Below the pieces are notes generated by a model. That model was given only the letters and a program-made list of their open reading frames with translations. It ran no database searches and was not told where the DNA came from. 64,000 nt of DNA from positions 93,251 through 157,250 of the forward strand of contig NZ_FMWU01000018.1 of NCBI RefSeq assembly GCF_900103195.1, given 5' to 3'. How positions within the stretch are numbered: position 1 is the stretch's first letter; the number at the start of each line of letters is the position of its first letter. This document shows positions 26,268-34,684 of this stretch, in pieces. Source of the stretch: Methylobacterium sp. UNC378MF. GTDB taxonomy: Bacteria; Pseudomonadota; Alphaproteobacteria; Rhizobiales; Beijerinckiaceae. The translations under genes and the position numbers were made by a program.

Positions 26268-26987
26268 TCACGGAGCCTGGACACCGTCCACCGTCACATA
26301 GTTCGACGCATCGTTCTTGGGCCGGTCGCCCGCCAGGGTCTCGCCGGTGGCGAGATAGTGGATCGTCTCGGCGATGTTGGTGGTGTGGTCGCCGATGCGC
26401 TCGACGTTCTTGGCGCAGAACAGCAGATGTGTGCAGAACGAGATATTGCGCGGATCCTCCATCATGTAGGTCAGGAGTTCGCGAAACAGGGAGTTGTACA
26501 GGGCGTCGATCTCGCCGTCGCGCTCCCAGACGTCGTGGGCCGCCTGGACGTCGCGGCTCGCATAGGCGTCGAGCACGTCCTTGAGCTGGCCCTCGGCGAG
26601 GTCGCTCATGTGGCGCACGCCGAGCACGATCTTCTGGGCCGGCGCCTGGTCGGAGATCGCCACCACCCGCTTGGCGACGTTCTTGGCGAGGTCGCCGATC
26701 CGCTCGAGATCGCCGGAGACGCGGATCGCCGAGATGGTCTCGCGCAGGTCGATCGCCAGGGGCTGGCGCCGGGCGATCAGCAGGACCGCGCGCTCCTCGA
26801 TGTCCCGCTGCAGCGCGTCGAGGCGCTTGTCGGCGAGGATCACCGCCTGGGCGAGGGTGTCGTCCCGGCGCACGAGGGCGTCGGTCGCCTCCGCGGTCAT
26901 CTTCTCGGCGACGCCGCCCATCTCCGAGATCGAGCGACGCAGGTTCTCCAGGTCGGTGTCGTAGGAGGTGACGATATGGCCGGGCAT
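26268..26987 (-). CDS. phoU: Phosphate transport regulator PhoU
   Basis: This 239-residue all-helical protein has two PhoU three-helix repeats (about 15-105 and 120-210). It contains the metal-contacting patterns DKRLDALQRDIEERAV and RNISFCTHLLFCAKNVERIGDHTTNIAE. PhoU couples the Pst transporter to PhoR, keeping the Pho regulon off when phosphate is plentiful. It lies between pstB and phoB on the same strand, as in most proteobacterial Pho operons. Confidence 0.94.
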   Translation of the reverse strand: MPGHIVTSYDTDLENLRRSISEMGGVAEKMTAEATDALVRRDDTLAQAVILADKRLDALQRDIEERAVLLIARRQPLAIDLRETISAIRVSGDLERIGDLAKNVAKRVVAISDQAPAQKIVLGVRHMSDLAEGQLKDVLDAYASRDVQAAHDVWERDGEIDALYNSLFRELLTYMMEDPRNISFCTHLLFCAKNVERIGDHTTNIAETIHYLATGETLAGDRPKNDASNYVTVDGVQAP

Positions 26988-27096
26988 GGCGGATCCTTCG
27001 ATGGGGTCCCGGGGACGGCCCTCCGGGAGGCTTGCGGGATCTGCCGGCGCGCCGGAGACGCGAGCGGCGGTCCCGGGACCGGAGCGGCCCGGCAGA

Positions 27097-27912
27097 CTAG
27101 CCGAAGCGGCCGGTGATGTAGTCCTGCGTGCGGCGTTCCGTCGGGTTCATGAACATCCGATTGGTCGGACCGAACTCGACGAGCTGCCCCAGATACATGA
27201 AGGCGGTGAACTGCGAGATGCGCGCCGCCTGCTGCATGTTGTGGGTGACGATCACGATCGTGAACTCGTCGCGCAGCTGCTCGATCAGCTCCTCGATGCG
27301 GCCGGTGGAGATCGGGTCGAGGGCCGAGGTCGGCTCGTCGAACAGGATCACCTCTGGTTTCTGCGCCACCGTCCGGGCGATGCACAGGCGCTGCTGCTGA
27401 CCGCCGGACAGGCCGGTCCCCTGCTGCCGAAGCTTGTCCTTCACCTCGTCCCACAGGGCGGCCTTGCGCAGGGATTCCTCGATCCGGCCGTCCAGCTCGG
27501 ATTTCGGCAGCTTCTCGTAGAGGCGCAGGCCGAAGGCGACGTTGTCGTAGATCGACATCGGGAACGGCGTCGGCTTCTGGAACACCATGCCGATGCGCGA
27601 GCGCAGCTCGTTCAGGTCGATGGACGGGCTGAGGATGTTCTCGCCGTCGAGCAGGATCTCGCCCTCGGCCCGCTGCTCCGGGTAGAGGCTGTAGATCCGG
27701 TTGAAGCAGCGCAGCAGGGTGGACTTGCCGCAGCCGGACGGGCCGATCAGCGCCGTGACCTGCCGGTCGTGGAAGTCGAGGTTGACGTCCTTCAGCCCGT
27801 GGAAGCTTCCGTAGTAGAAGTTCAGGTCCTTCACGGCGATCCGCACGGGGCCGCCCTCGTCGGCGCGGTTGCGGTTCAGCTCGACCGTGGGGATCGCGGA
27901 GGCGGCGTTCAT
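27097..27912 (-). CDS. pstB: Phosphate ABC transporter ATP-binding protein
   Basis: This 271-residue ATPase drives high-affinity phosphate uptake. Walker A IGPSGCGKSTLLRCFNR, signature LSGGQQQRLCIARTVA, Walker B VILFDEPTSALDPIST and switch His in IVIVTHNMQQAAR are all intact. The C-terminal PTERRTQDYITGRFG is the standard PstB ending. It begins 22 bases after pstA. Confidence 0.96.
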   Translation of the reverse strand: MNAASAIPTVELNRNRADEGGPVRIAVKDLNFYYGSFHGLKDVNLDFHDRQVTALIGPSGCGKSTLLRCFNRIYSLYPEQRAEGEILLDGENILSPSIDLNELRSRIGMVFQKPTPFPMSIYDNVAFGLRLYEKLPKSELDGRIEESLRKAALWDEVKDKLRQQGTGLSGGQQQRLCIARTVAQKPEVILFDEPTSALDPISTGRIEELIEQLRDEFTIVIVTHNMQQAARISQFTAFMYLGQLVEFGPTNRMFMNPTERRTQDYITGRFG

Positions 27913-27934
27913 CGTCGTGTCCTCGAAAGGGGTC

Positions 27935-28825
27935 TCAGCGCGAGGCCTGCGGCTTGATCACGAGGCGCGCGATGATCGACAGCGCCAGGATGGTCGCGGT
28001 GATCAGGAGCGCGCCCGCCCAGGCGAGGCCCTGCCAGTTCGGGTAGGGCGAGAGGGCGAACTGGTAGATCATCACCGGCAGGTTCGCGACGCCGCCCATC
28101 AGGTTGGCGGAGAACCAGGAATTGTTGTTGAGCGCAGTGAACAGCAGCGGCGCCGTCTCGCCGGCGATGCGGGCGAGCGCCAGGATGATGCCGGTCACGA
28201 TGCCGGCCGAGGCCGCCCGCCACGTCACGCTCATGATCACCGTCGAGGGCGGCGCGCCAAGGGCCGCGCCGGCCTCCCGCAGGGTGCCGGGGACGAGGCG
28301 CAGCATGTCCTCGGTGGTGCGCACGATCACCGGAACCGCGATGATCGCGAGCGCCACGCCGCCGGCCCAGCCCGAATAGGTCCCCATCGGCCGCACCATC
28401 AGCGTGTAGACGAACAGGCCGATGAGGATCGACGGTGCCGAGAGCAGGATGTCGTTGAGGAAACGGATCAGGGCAGCCAGCTTCGAGCCGCGCCCGTATT
28501 CGGCGAGATAAGTGCCGGCCATGACGCCGATGGGCGTGGCGATCAGGATGCCGATCCCGGTCAGGACGAGGCTGCCGAGGATCGCGTTGGCGATGCCGCC
28601 GCCCTCGGAACCCGGACCCGGAGTCGGGTTGGTGAACAGGGTCGGCGTGAAGCCGCGCACGCCCTGGACGATCAGCATCACCAGGATCGAGCCCAGGACC
28701 AGGGCGCCCACCAGGGTCGCGCCGGTACAGGCGATCCGCAGGACCCGGTCGGCGACGCGGCGGCCGTGGCGGACTCGGCCGGAACGGCGCCCGGTGGTCG
28801 TGGTGATCGTGTTGGAAGCGTCCAT
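27935..28825 (-). CDS. pstA: Phosphate ABC transporter permease PstA
   Basis: This 296-residue inner-membrane permease has about six helices. The PstA/PstC family features are TYLAEYG near the periplasmic loop, SAPSILIGLFVYTLM, and the EAA loop LREAGAALGAPPSTVIMSVTWRAA that contacts PstB. It pairs with PstC to form the channel. It starts 12 bases after pstC, indicating a shared transcript. Confidence 0.94.
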   Translation of the reverse strand: MDASNTITTTTGRRSGRVRHGRRVADRVLRIACTGATLVGALVLGSILVMLIVQGVRGFTPTLFTNPTPGPGSEGGGIANAILGSLVLTGIGILIATPIGVMAGTYLAEYGRGSKLAALIRFLNDILLSAPSILIGLFVYTLMVRPMGTYSGWAGGVALAIIAVPVIVRTTEDMLRLVPGTLREAGAALGAPPSTVIMSVTWRAASAGIVTGIILALARIAGETAPLLFTALNNNSWFSANLMGGVANLPVMIYQFALSPYPNWQGLAWAGALLITATILALSIIARLVIKPQASR

Positions 28826-28837
28826 CGCGCGGGTTCC

Positions 28838-29815
28838 TCAGGCGGACTGGACGCGGCGCGTCAGCAGCCGGGCGATGATGAGCACCACGAAGGTGATCAC
28901 GAACAGGATGCAGCCCAGCGCCATCAGGGCGTTCAGCTGGAGGCCGTCCGCCTCGTTGAACTCGTTGGCGATGCGCGACGCGATGGTGGAACTCGGGTCG
29001 AAGATCGAGGCCGAGAGGCGGTTGGCGTTGCCGATCACGAAGGTCACCGCCATCGTCTCGCCGAGCGCGCGGCCGAGGCCGAGCATGATCGCACCGATGA
29101 TCGAGACCGCGGCCTGCGGCACCAGCACGTGGCGCACCACCTCCCAGGTGGTGCAGCCGATCCCGTAGGCGCTCTCGCGCAGGACCGTGGGGATCTGGTC
29201 GAGCATGTCGCGGGCGATCGAGGCGATGAACGGCACGATCATGATCGCCAGGATGATCCCGGCGGTGAACACGCCGACGCCCGAGGGAACCCGGGCATAG
29301 AACAGCGTGCCGATGATCGGCATGCCCTCGACGAGGTTCGAGACCGGCATCTGGACGTAGCGCGCGAACAGCGGCGCGAACACGAACAGGCCCCACATGC
29401 CGTAGATGATGCTCGGCACGGCGGCGAGCAGCTCGATCGTCATGGCGACCGGCTTGCGCGCCCAGCCCGGGCAGAGCTGGGTGAGATAGACCGCGATCCC
29501 GAGGGAGACGGGGACACCGATCAGCAGGGCCAGGAAGGCGGAGGCGACGGTCCCGATCACCGCCACCAGGGCGCCGTACTGCTCGGTCCCGACGTTCCAG
29601 GCGCTCGAGGTCAGGAAGCCGAAGCCGAACTCGCGGAAGGCGGGCCAGCCGCCGTACAGGATCGAGCCGAGGATGCCGGCGAGGACGAGTAGCACCAGCA
29701 GCGCGGCGCCGTACGAGAAGGTCCGGAACAGGGTGTCGAGGCTCCGGCTCGGCGCCTTCCGCGCGGTCGCGGAACGGGTTCGGCCGACGGCGATCGATTC
29801 TGTCAAAGCGGGCAT
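28838..29815 (-). CDS. pstC: Phosphate ABC transporter permease PstC
   Basis: This permease of about 325 residues has six helices. It carries LAAVPSIIYGMWGLFVF, the EAA loop LRESAYGIGCTTWEVVRHVLVPQAA and GLGRALGETMAVTFVIGNA. The frame extends to a GTG at 29884. That GTG sits inside a perfect hairpin and has no spacing from the GGAGGAG motif, so ATG 29815 is preferred. The choice changes only a 23-residue leader. Confidence 0.92.
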   Translation of the reverse strand: MPALTESIAVGRTRSATARKAPSRSLDTLFRTFSYGAALLVLLVLAGILGSILYGGWPAFREFGFGFLTSSAWNVGTEQYGALVAVIGTVASAFLALLIGVPVSLGIAVYLTQLCPGWARKPVAMTIELLAAVPSIIYGMWGLFVFAPLFARYVQMPVSNLVEGMPIIGTLFYARVPSGVGVFTAGIILAIMIVPFIASIARDMLDQIPTVLRESAYGIGCTTWEVVRHVLVPQAAVSIIGAIMLGLGRALGETMAVTFVIGNANRLSASIFDPSSTIASRIANEFNEADGLQLNALMALGCILFVITFVVLIIARLLTRRVQSA

Positions 29816-29868
29816 CCGCGGTTCTCTGCGAAGGGTGGCGTGGTAGCGCGCTGCGTTCCCGGAAGCGA

Positions 29869-29892
29869 GGGAGGAGGTTGTCACCTCCTCCC
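29869..29892. promoter_or_regulatory. Perfect hairpin in the pstS-pstC interval
   Basis: GGGAGGAGGT and ACCTCCTCCC form a 10-bp perfect stem with a four-base loop, nine bases after the pstS stop. No T-run follows, so full termination is unlikely. It could stabilise the pstS part of the mRNA or cause partial termination, giving more PstS than PstC/A/B. Confidence 0.6.
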
Positions 29893-29900
29893 GGCCACGC

Positions 29901-30941
29901 TCACATGTTGAAGACAGGCTTACCGTCCTTGCCCTTCACGTCTTTCCACTCCTGGTGGATGAGCTCGACGACGTTGTCCGGCAGCGGGACATAGTCGAGG
30001 TCGGTGGCAAGCTTGTCGCCATTCTTGTAGGCCCAGTCGAAGAACTTGAGCACATCGGCGGCCTTGGCCGGATCCGCGGCATCCTTGTGGACCAGGATGA
30101 AGGTCGCCGCCGTGATCGGCCACGCATCCTCACCCGGCTGATTGGTCAGCGAGATGCCGAAGCCCGGGGTCGACTTCCAGTCGGCGCTCGCCGCCGCGGC
30201 CTGGAACGCCTTGTCGTCGGGCTGCGGATACTTGCCGGCCTTGTTCTGCAGGAGGGCGTAGGAGAGCTTGTTCTGCTTGGCGTAGGCGGACTCGACGTAG
30301 CCGACCGCGTTCGGAACCTGCTTCACGGTCGCGGTGACGCCCTCGTTGCCCTTGCCGCCCTGGCCCACCGGCCAGGAGATCGTGGTGGCCGCACCGTATT
30401 CCTTCTTCCAGGGCTCGGAGACCTGAGCCAGGTAGGTGGTGAAGATGTTGGTCGTGCCCGACGCATCGGAGCGGTAGACCGGGGTGATGTTCGCGTCGGG
30501 GAGCTTCAGCCCGTCATTGAGCTTGGCGATCCGAGGATCGCTCCACTTCGCGATCTTGCCGGCGTAGATGTCGGCCAGCACGTCGCCCGTGAGCTTGAGC
30601 TTGCCCGGCTCGATCCCGGGAATGTTCACCACCGGCACGACCCCGCCCATGACGGTCGGGAACTGGACGAGGCCGTCCTTGGCAAGCTGCTCGGGCTTCA
30701 GGGGCGCGTCGGTGGCGCCGAAATCGACCGTCTTGGCCTGGATCTGCTTGATGCCGCCGCCGGAGCCGATCGACTGATAGTTGAGGCCCGCGCCGGTCCC
30801 CTTGCGATAGGCCTCGGCCCACTTGGAATAGACCGGGAAGGGGAACGTGGCCCCGGCGCCGGTGATATCGGCGGCGAGCGCCGCGGACGCCAGCTGAACC
30901 GTCGCGAGGCCGACGGCGAGCGCGTAAGCGAAGGGTCTCAA
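29901..30941 (-). CDS. pstS: Periplasmic phosphate-binding protein PstS
   Basis: This 346-residue high-affinity phosphate receptor has signal peptide MRPFAYALAVGLATVQLASA with AxA cleavage near residue 23. The family start ADITGAGATFPFPVYSKWAEAY follows (given in part). Phosphate-contact regions GSGGGIKQIQAKTVDFGATDAPL (about 61-83), VYRSDASGTTNIFTTYL and GNEGVTATVKQ are intact. It heads the Pho operon; a three-repeat Pho box lies about 126 bases upstream. Confidence 0.96.
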   Translation of the reverse strand: MRPFAYALAVGLATVQLASAALAADITGAGATFPFPVYSKWAEAYRKGTGAGLNYQSIGSGGGIKQIQAKTVDFGATDAPLKPEQLAKDGLVQFPTVMGGVVPVVNIPGIEPGKLKLTGDVLADIYAGKIAKWSDPRIAKLNDGLKLPDANITPVYRSDASGTTNIFTTYLAQVSEPWKKEYGAATTISWPVGQGGKGNEGVTATVKQVPNAVGYVESAYAKQNKLSYALLQNKAGKYPQPDDKAFQAAAASADWKSTPGFGISLTNQPGEDAWPITAATFILVHKDAADPAKAADVLKFFDWAYKNGDKLATDLDYVPLPDNVVELIHQEWKDVKGKDGKPVFNM

Positions 30942-31066
30942 GGGATTCTCCGTTGCCGTCGGGCAAGAGCCTGCGCTGCCCTGCCGGCAAGCCCATGCCC
31001 GCGGCAGAGCTCTGTGGCCGATCTTCCGAAGAGACCCAGCGCCGGCCGCCCGATGGACGGGCGGTT

Positions 31067-31095
31067 ACGACAGGTAGATGACACCGGCATGACAT
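31067..31095 (-). promoter_or_regulatory. Pho box with three PhoB half-sites
   Basis: On the minus strand TGTCAT, TGTCAT and TGTCGT occur exactly 11 bases apart, the spacing of PhoB direct repeats. The site precedes pstS. A 7-bp inverted repeat (CCGCCCG/CGGGCGG) lies just downstream in the leader. Confidence 0.82.
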
Positions 31096-31174
31096 CGCGC
31101 CGCGGTTCCCGCGGCACGGTTCCGGGATCTCGCGCGTTCCTCTTCGGCAACGGCGATGGAAGGATATCGGAATC

Positions 31175-31420
31175 GTGGGCGGCGAGGAGGTCGATACAGC
31201 GGCGGAAGCCGATCCGGCCTGGTTGGCCCTGCACGCGGAGCGGGAAGCTGTGGAGCGTGCGCTGACGTTGGCACAGGCACGTCAGAAATTCAGCGCCGAT
31301 CCGGCGGCCGCCAGCGCGGCGCGGTGCGAGGAGGCGGAACTGCTGGTCAGCCTCGACCGCGTGCTGACGCTGATTCGGGCTGCCGAGTACCGGCGACGGC
31401 CGGGCGCGCGCCGCTGGTAG
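31175..31420 (+). CDS. Hypothetical protein, 81 residues
   Basis: This GTG-started frame is preceded by AAGGATAT. The product is Ala/Glu/Arg-rich and predicted helical: WLALHAEREAVERALTLAQAR and CEEAELLVSLDRVLTLIRAAEY suggest two amphipathic helices, possibly a coiled coil. It is divergent from pstS and convergent with the NepR-like gene, with 15 bases between stops. No family is recognised; codon use resembles its neighbours. Confidence 0.5.
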   Translation: MGGEEVDTAAEADPAWLALHAEREAVERALTLAQARQKFSADPAAASAARCEEAELLVSLDRVLTLIRAAEYRRRPGARRW

Positions 31421-31435
31421 CGACGCGGGGCCGGG

Positions 31436-31636
31436 TCAGATCGCCCGGCGCAACTCCCGCTCCTTCTGGCGCAGGCGCAGGAGCAGCTCCACGTGCGTAT
31501 CGGTGATCGGCTGCGTGTCGACGCTGCCCTCGTAGACCGTGCGGAGGGTGAGGCCGAGCTGGCGGGTGTCGACCGCGCGCTTCAGCGGTCGTCCCGCAGA
31601 CAGGTGCGCATCGGACTCGACGAGTGACGGCTTCAT
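31436..31636 (-). CDS. Small protein resembling NepR-type anti-sigma factors
   Basis: This 66-residue product starts at ATG 31636 with GGGAGGG four bases upstream; a longer frame to 31732 lacks support. The segment LGLTLRTVYEGSVDTQPITD plus HVELLLRLRQKE matches the NepR register LG..LR..Y...V..P..D....LL..L. In alphaproteobacteria NepR holds the general-stress sigma factor EcfG until PhyR releases it. No phyR or ecfG is nearby and the match is by eye, so this is tentative. Confidence 0.45.
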   Translation of the reverse strand: MKPSLVESDAHLSAGRPLKRAVDTRQLGLTLRTVYEGSVDTQPITDTHVELLLRLRQKERELRRAI

Positions 31637-31703
31637 GGCTCCCTCCCGCCCTTCGACCGCCCAAACCTGTCGCGGCACCGGGATGCCATCACTCTCACTA
31701 TGA

Positions 31704-31729
31704 ATGGTTAACGAATCGTTGCATGCAAC
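31704..31729 (-). promoter_or_regulatory. TTAACCAT half-site and GTTGCATGCAAC palindrome
   Basis: Upstream of the NepR-like gene the minus strand has TTAACCAT (31711-31704), a CtrA/Caulobacter-type half-site. Next to it is a perfect 12-bp palindrome GTTGCATGCAAC (31718-31729). Either could be an operator; no regulator is identified. Confidence 0.3.
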
Positions 31730-31752
31730 CAACGGTTAAGGTTGCCGGCAGC

Positions 31753-33426
31753 TTATGCATCGGCGCCCTGGAGGAGCCGGGCCGCGGCCGCGCGGGCCTC
31801 GTCGGTGACGATGGCGCCCGCCAGCATCCGGGCGATCTCCTCCCGGCGCTCGGCGACGGGCAGGCTCGCCACCCGGGTGGCGACGCGGCCGGCTCCTTTC
31901 ACCGGCGCCTTGGCGATCAGGAAATGCGTCTCGGCGCGGGCGGCGACCTGGGGGGCATGGGTCACCGCGACCACCTGCACGGTCGCCGCCAGCCGGGCGA
32001 GCCGCATCCCGATCGCATCCGCCACCGCACCGCCGACTCCGGTATCGATCTCGTCGAAGATCAGGGTCGGGGCGGAGCCCTTGTCGGCCAGCACCACCTT
32101 GAGGGCCAGCATGAAGCGCGACAGCTCACCGCCCGAGGCGACCTTCATCATCGGGCCGGGCTTGGTCCCCGGATTGGTCTGGGCCCAGAACTCGACCCGG
32201 TCGGTGCCGGCCGGATCGCGGGATTCCGGATCCGTGACGATCTCGGTGATGAACCGGGCCCGCTCCAGCTTGAGCGGCGGCAACTCGGCCTTCACGGCAG
32301 CGTCGAGCTGCTTGGCTGCGCGGCGGCGCCCGGCACTGAGCCTCTCCGCGGCCTCGGCATAGGCGGCCTCGGCCACCGCGAGCGCCTGCTCGAGCCCGGC
32401 CAGAGCCGCCTCGCCGGCATCGATGGCCGCAACGTCGTCGGCGTAGCGCTGCGCCAGGGCCGCGAGGTCGTCGGCCGGAACGTCGTATTTCCGCGAGGCG
32501 GCGCGCAGGGCGAAGAGCCGCTCCTCCACGCGCTCCAGGTCGCGGGGATCAAACTCCGTCTCGGCCACCGCCGCGTCGAGGATTGCACGGGCCTCGTCGA
32601 GGGCGACCATCGCGGCGTCGAGGGCCGTCACGCACGGCTCCACGAGAGCCGGAAGCTGCGCGGCGCGGCGCTCCAGCTTGCGCAGGGCGGCGGAGAGATG
32701 CGACGCGCCGGAATGGGGACCGGCGACCGCTTCCAGAGCTTCGTTGAGCTCGCGCGCGACCTTCTCGGATTGCTGCATGATCGTGCGGCGCTCGGCGAGC
32801 TGGGCCTCCTCACCGGGAAGCGGCGCGAGTTCGGCGAGTTCCTCCACGGCATGGCGCAGGAAGTCGGCCTCCTTGCGGGCCGTCTCCACGCGGGCGCGGT
32901 GCTCGGCGAGTTCGGTGCGGGCCGTCCTCACGGCCCGCGACGCAGCCGCGACCTTGGCAAGCTGGGCCTGAAGCCCACCGAAGGCATCGAGGATCGCCCG
33001 GTGCGAGGCGGGGTCTGCGAGCGCCCGGTCGTCGTGCTGCCCGTGGATCTCCACCAGGGCCGCGCCGATCGCCCGGAGGACCTGCACGCCCACCGGCTGG
33101 TCGTTGACGAAGGCGCGGGTTCGGCCGTCCGCCATCTGTGTCCGGCGCAGGATCAGCTCGCCCTCGGTGTCGATCTCGGCGTCGGCCGCGATCCGGCGCG
33201 CGGGATGGTCGACGGGCAGATCGAACACCGCCGTGACGACTCCTTGCGCCTCGCCGTGGCGCACCAGGCGGCCATCGCCGCGGCCGCCGAGCGCCAGGGC
33301 GAAGGCGTCGAGCAGGATCGATTTGCCCGCGCCCGTCTCTCCGGTCAGGACGCTGAGCCCCGATCGGAAATTCAGTTCGAGCCTATCGATCAGGACGATG
33401 TCGCGGATCGCGAGCTGCGCCAGCAT
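31753..33426 (-). CDS. recN: DNA repair protein RecN
   Basis: This 557-residue SMC-like ATPase acts in double-strand-break repair. It has N-terminal Walker A VLTGETGAGKSILLDAFALA (about residues 25-44), a long central coiled-coil region (about 150-370) rich in Ala/Glu/Arg, and C-terminal SGGELSRFMLALK with Walker B TLIFDEIDTGVGG. The ATG at 33426 gives the universal MLAQLAIRDIVLIDRLEL start; the upstream open frame is spurious. A terminator separates it from bamD, so it has its own promoter. Confidence 0.95.
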   Translation of the reverse strand: MLAQLAIRDIVLIDRLELNFRSGLSVLTGETGAGKSILLDAFALALGGRGDGRLVRHGEAQGVVTAVFDLPVDHPARRIAADAEIDTEGELILRRTQMADGRTRAFVNDQPVGVQVLRAIGAALVEIHGQHDDRALADPASHRAILDAFGGLQAQLAKVAAASRAVRTARTELAEHRARVETARKEADFLRHAVEELAELAPLPGEEAQLAERRTIMQQSEKVARELNEALEAVAGPHSGASHLSAALRKLERRAAQLPALVEPCVTALDAAMVALDEARAILDAAVAETEFDPRDLERVEERLFALRAASRKYDVPADDLAALAQRYADDVAAIDAGEAALAGLEQALAVAEAAYAEAAERLSAGRRRAAKQLDAAVKAELPPLKLERARFITEIVTDPESRDPAGTDRVEFWAQTNPGTKPGPMMKVASGGELSRFMLALKVVLADKGSAPTLIFDEIDTGVGGAVADAIGMRLARLAATVQVVAVTHAPQVAARAETHFLIAKAPVKGAGRVATRVASLPVAERREEIARMLAGAIVTDEARAAAARLLQGADA

Positions 33427-33541
33427 GCGGCGACGGGGATTCCTCAGGATGGGACCGCAGACATAAGGCTGCTGCGGCGCGGATTCACCCCAAAAATGCG
33501 TCGCACCGCTCAGTCGGTGTGCCGCAAGGGGCGCCGCAATG

Positions 33542-33571
33542 GAAAAGGCCCGGAGCGGCGGCTCCGGGCCT
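33542..33571 (-). terminator. Intrinsic terminator of lpxC-bamD
   Basis: On the minus strand a perfect 11-bp stem (AGGCCCGGAGC/GCTCCGGGCCT, four-base loop) ends in TTTT, about 40 bases past the bamD stop. It is the clearest intrinsic terminator in the window. Confidence 0.8.
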
Positions 33572-33610
33572 CGATGGTTTTGTGGGCTGGCCCTGCGCGG
33601 ACCCGGACGC

Positions 33611-34492
33611 TTACTCGGCCGAGGCGGTCTTGCCGGTGACCGTGCGGTAGATCTTCGAGAGGAAGGAGGTCTTCTCCTCGCGGGGCTCAAGGCCACCTTG
33701 AGCCAGGAGCGCGTGCGCGTCCTTGTACCAGGGGCTTTCCGGGAAGTTGTGGCCGAGCACCGCGGCGGCGTTCTGCGCCTCCTGGGTGATGCCCAGCGCC
33801 CAATAGGCCTCGGTCAGGCGCTCGAGCGCCTCCTCGGCGTGGCGGGTGGTCTGGTACTTGGCGACCACGTCGCGGAAGCGGTTGATCGCCGCCGGGAAAT
33901 TGCGCTTCTCCAGGTAGAAGCGCCCGATCTCCATCTCCTTGCCGGCGAGCTGATCGCGGGTGATCTGGATCTTCGCCTTCGCGTCCGTGGCGTATTCCGA
34001 GGTCGGATACTTCTGAACCAGCTCCTGAAGAGCGGCGAGCGCCTTCTCGGACCGCTCCTGATCGCGGGTGACGTCCGGGATCTGCTTATAGTTCGACATC
34101 GCCATCAGGTACTGCGCGTAGGCGGCATCCTTGCTGGCCGGATGCCGCTGCAGGTAGCGCTTCGAGGCGCTGATCGCGTCGTCGTATTTCTGGCCCTCGT
34201 AATTGGCGTAGGCCGTCATCAACAGCGCCTTCCGGGACCACTCCGAATACTGGTACTGCTTGTCCAGGCTGTCGAATTTCTTGACGGCGCCCTCGTAGTC
34301 GCTGTCCTCGAGCTTGGCCAAGCCGTCGCTGTACAGCTTGTCGGCCGGAACATCGGGAACGACCTCGGGCTTGTACTTCTCGGCGAAGATGCTGGTCGGA
34401 TCGAAGTCGCAGCCGCCGAGGCCGAGGCCGAGGAGGGCCACGAAGGGCGCCGCGAAGGCCGCCGCCCGGCGATGACGAATGGTGACAGGCAT
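33611..34492 (-). CDS. bamD: Outer-membrane assembly lipoprotein BamD
   Basis: This 293-residue lipoprotein belongs to the BAM complex that inserts beta-barrels. The signal sequence ends in a lipobox, LGLGGC, with the lipidated Cys near residue 28. TPR-like helices follow (YSDGLAKLEDSDYEGAVKKF, YSEWSRKALLMTAYANYEGQ, PTSEYATDAKAKIQ). The ATG at 34492 is preferred over 34534 because it gives a compact n-region before the lipobox. It lies downstream of lpxC on the same strand with 192 bases between. Confidence 0.93.
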   Translation of the reverse strand: MPVTIRHRRAAAFAAPFVALLGLGLGGCDFDPTSIFAEKYKPEVVPDVPADKLYSDGLAKLEDSDYEGAVKKFDSLDKQYQYSEWSRKALLMTAYANYEGQKYDDAISASKRYLQRHPASKDAAYAQYLMAMSNYKQIPDVTRDQERSEKALAALQELVQKYPTSEYATDAKAKIQITRDQLAGKEMEIGRFYLEKRNFPAAINRFRDVVAKYQTTRHAEEALERLTEAYWALGITQEAQNAAAVLGHNFPESPWYKDAHALLAQGGLEPREEKTSFLSKIYRTVTGKTASAE

Positions 34493-34684
34493 CTGGCGCT
34501 CTTTCCCGGAACCGGCGCTGTTTCGCGCCGTCATGCCATCGCGTGGGTGGATCCGGCCCGCCTCGGGCCGTGCCCGCCGTTCACGGACCGTTAAACCCTG
34601 CCGTTCGATTCGGGCACGAAAGCGGCAAGGCTGCGACCGCCAGGATCGGTTGCCAGCTGTGTCCTAATGGCCACAGAGGGTTTT

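Noticed and set aside
27869..29692. 607-codon plus-strand frame antisense to pstA/pstC
   Set aside because: Asp/His/Arg-rich shadow of two clear permeases.
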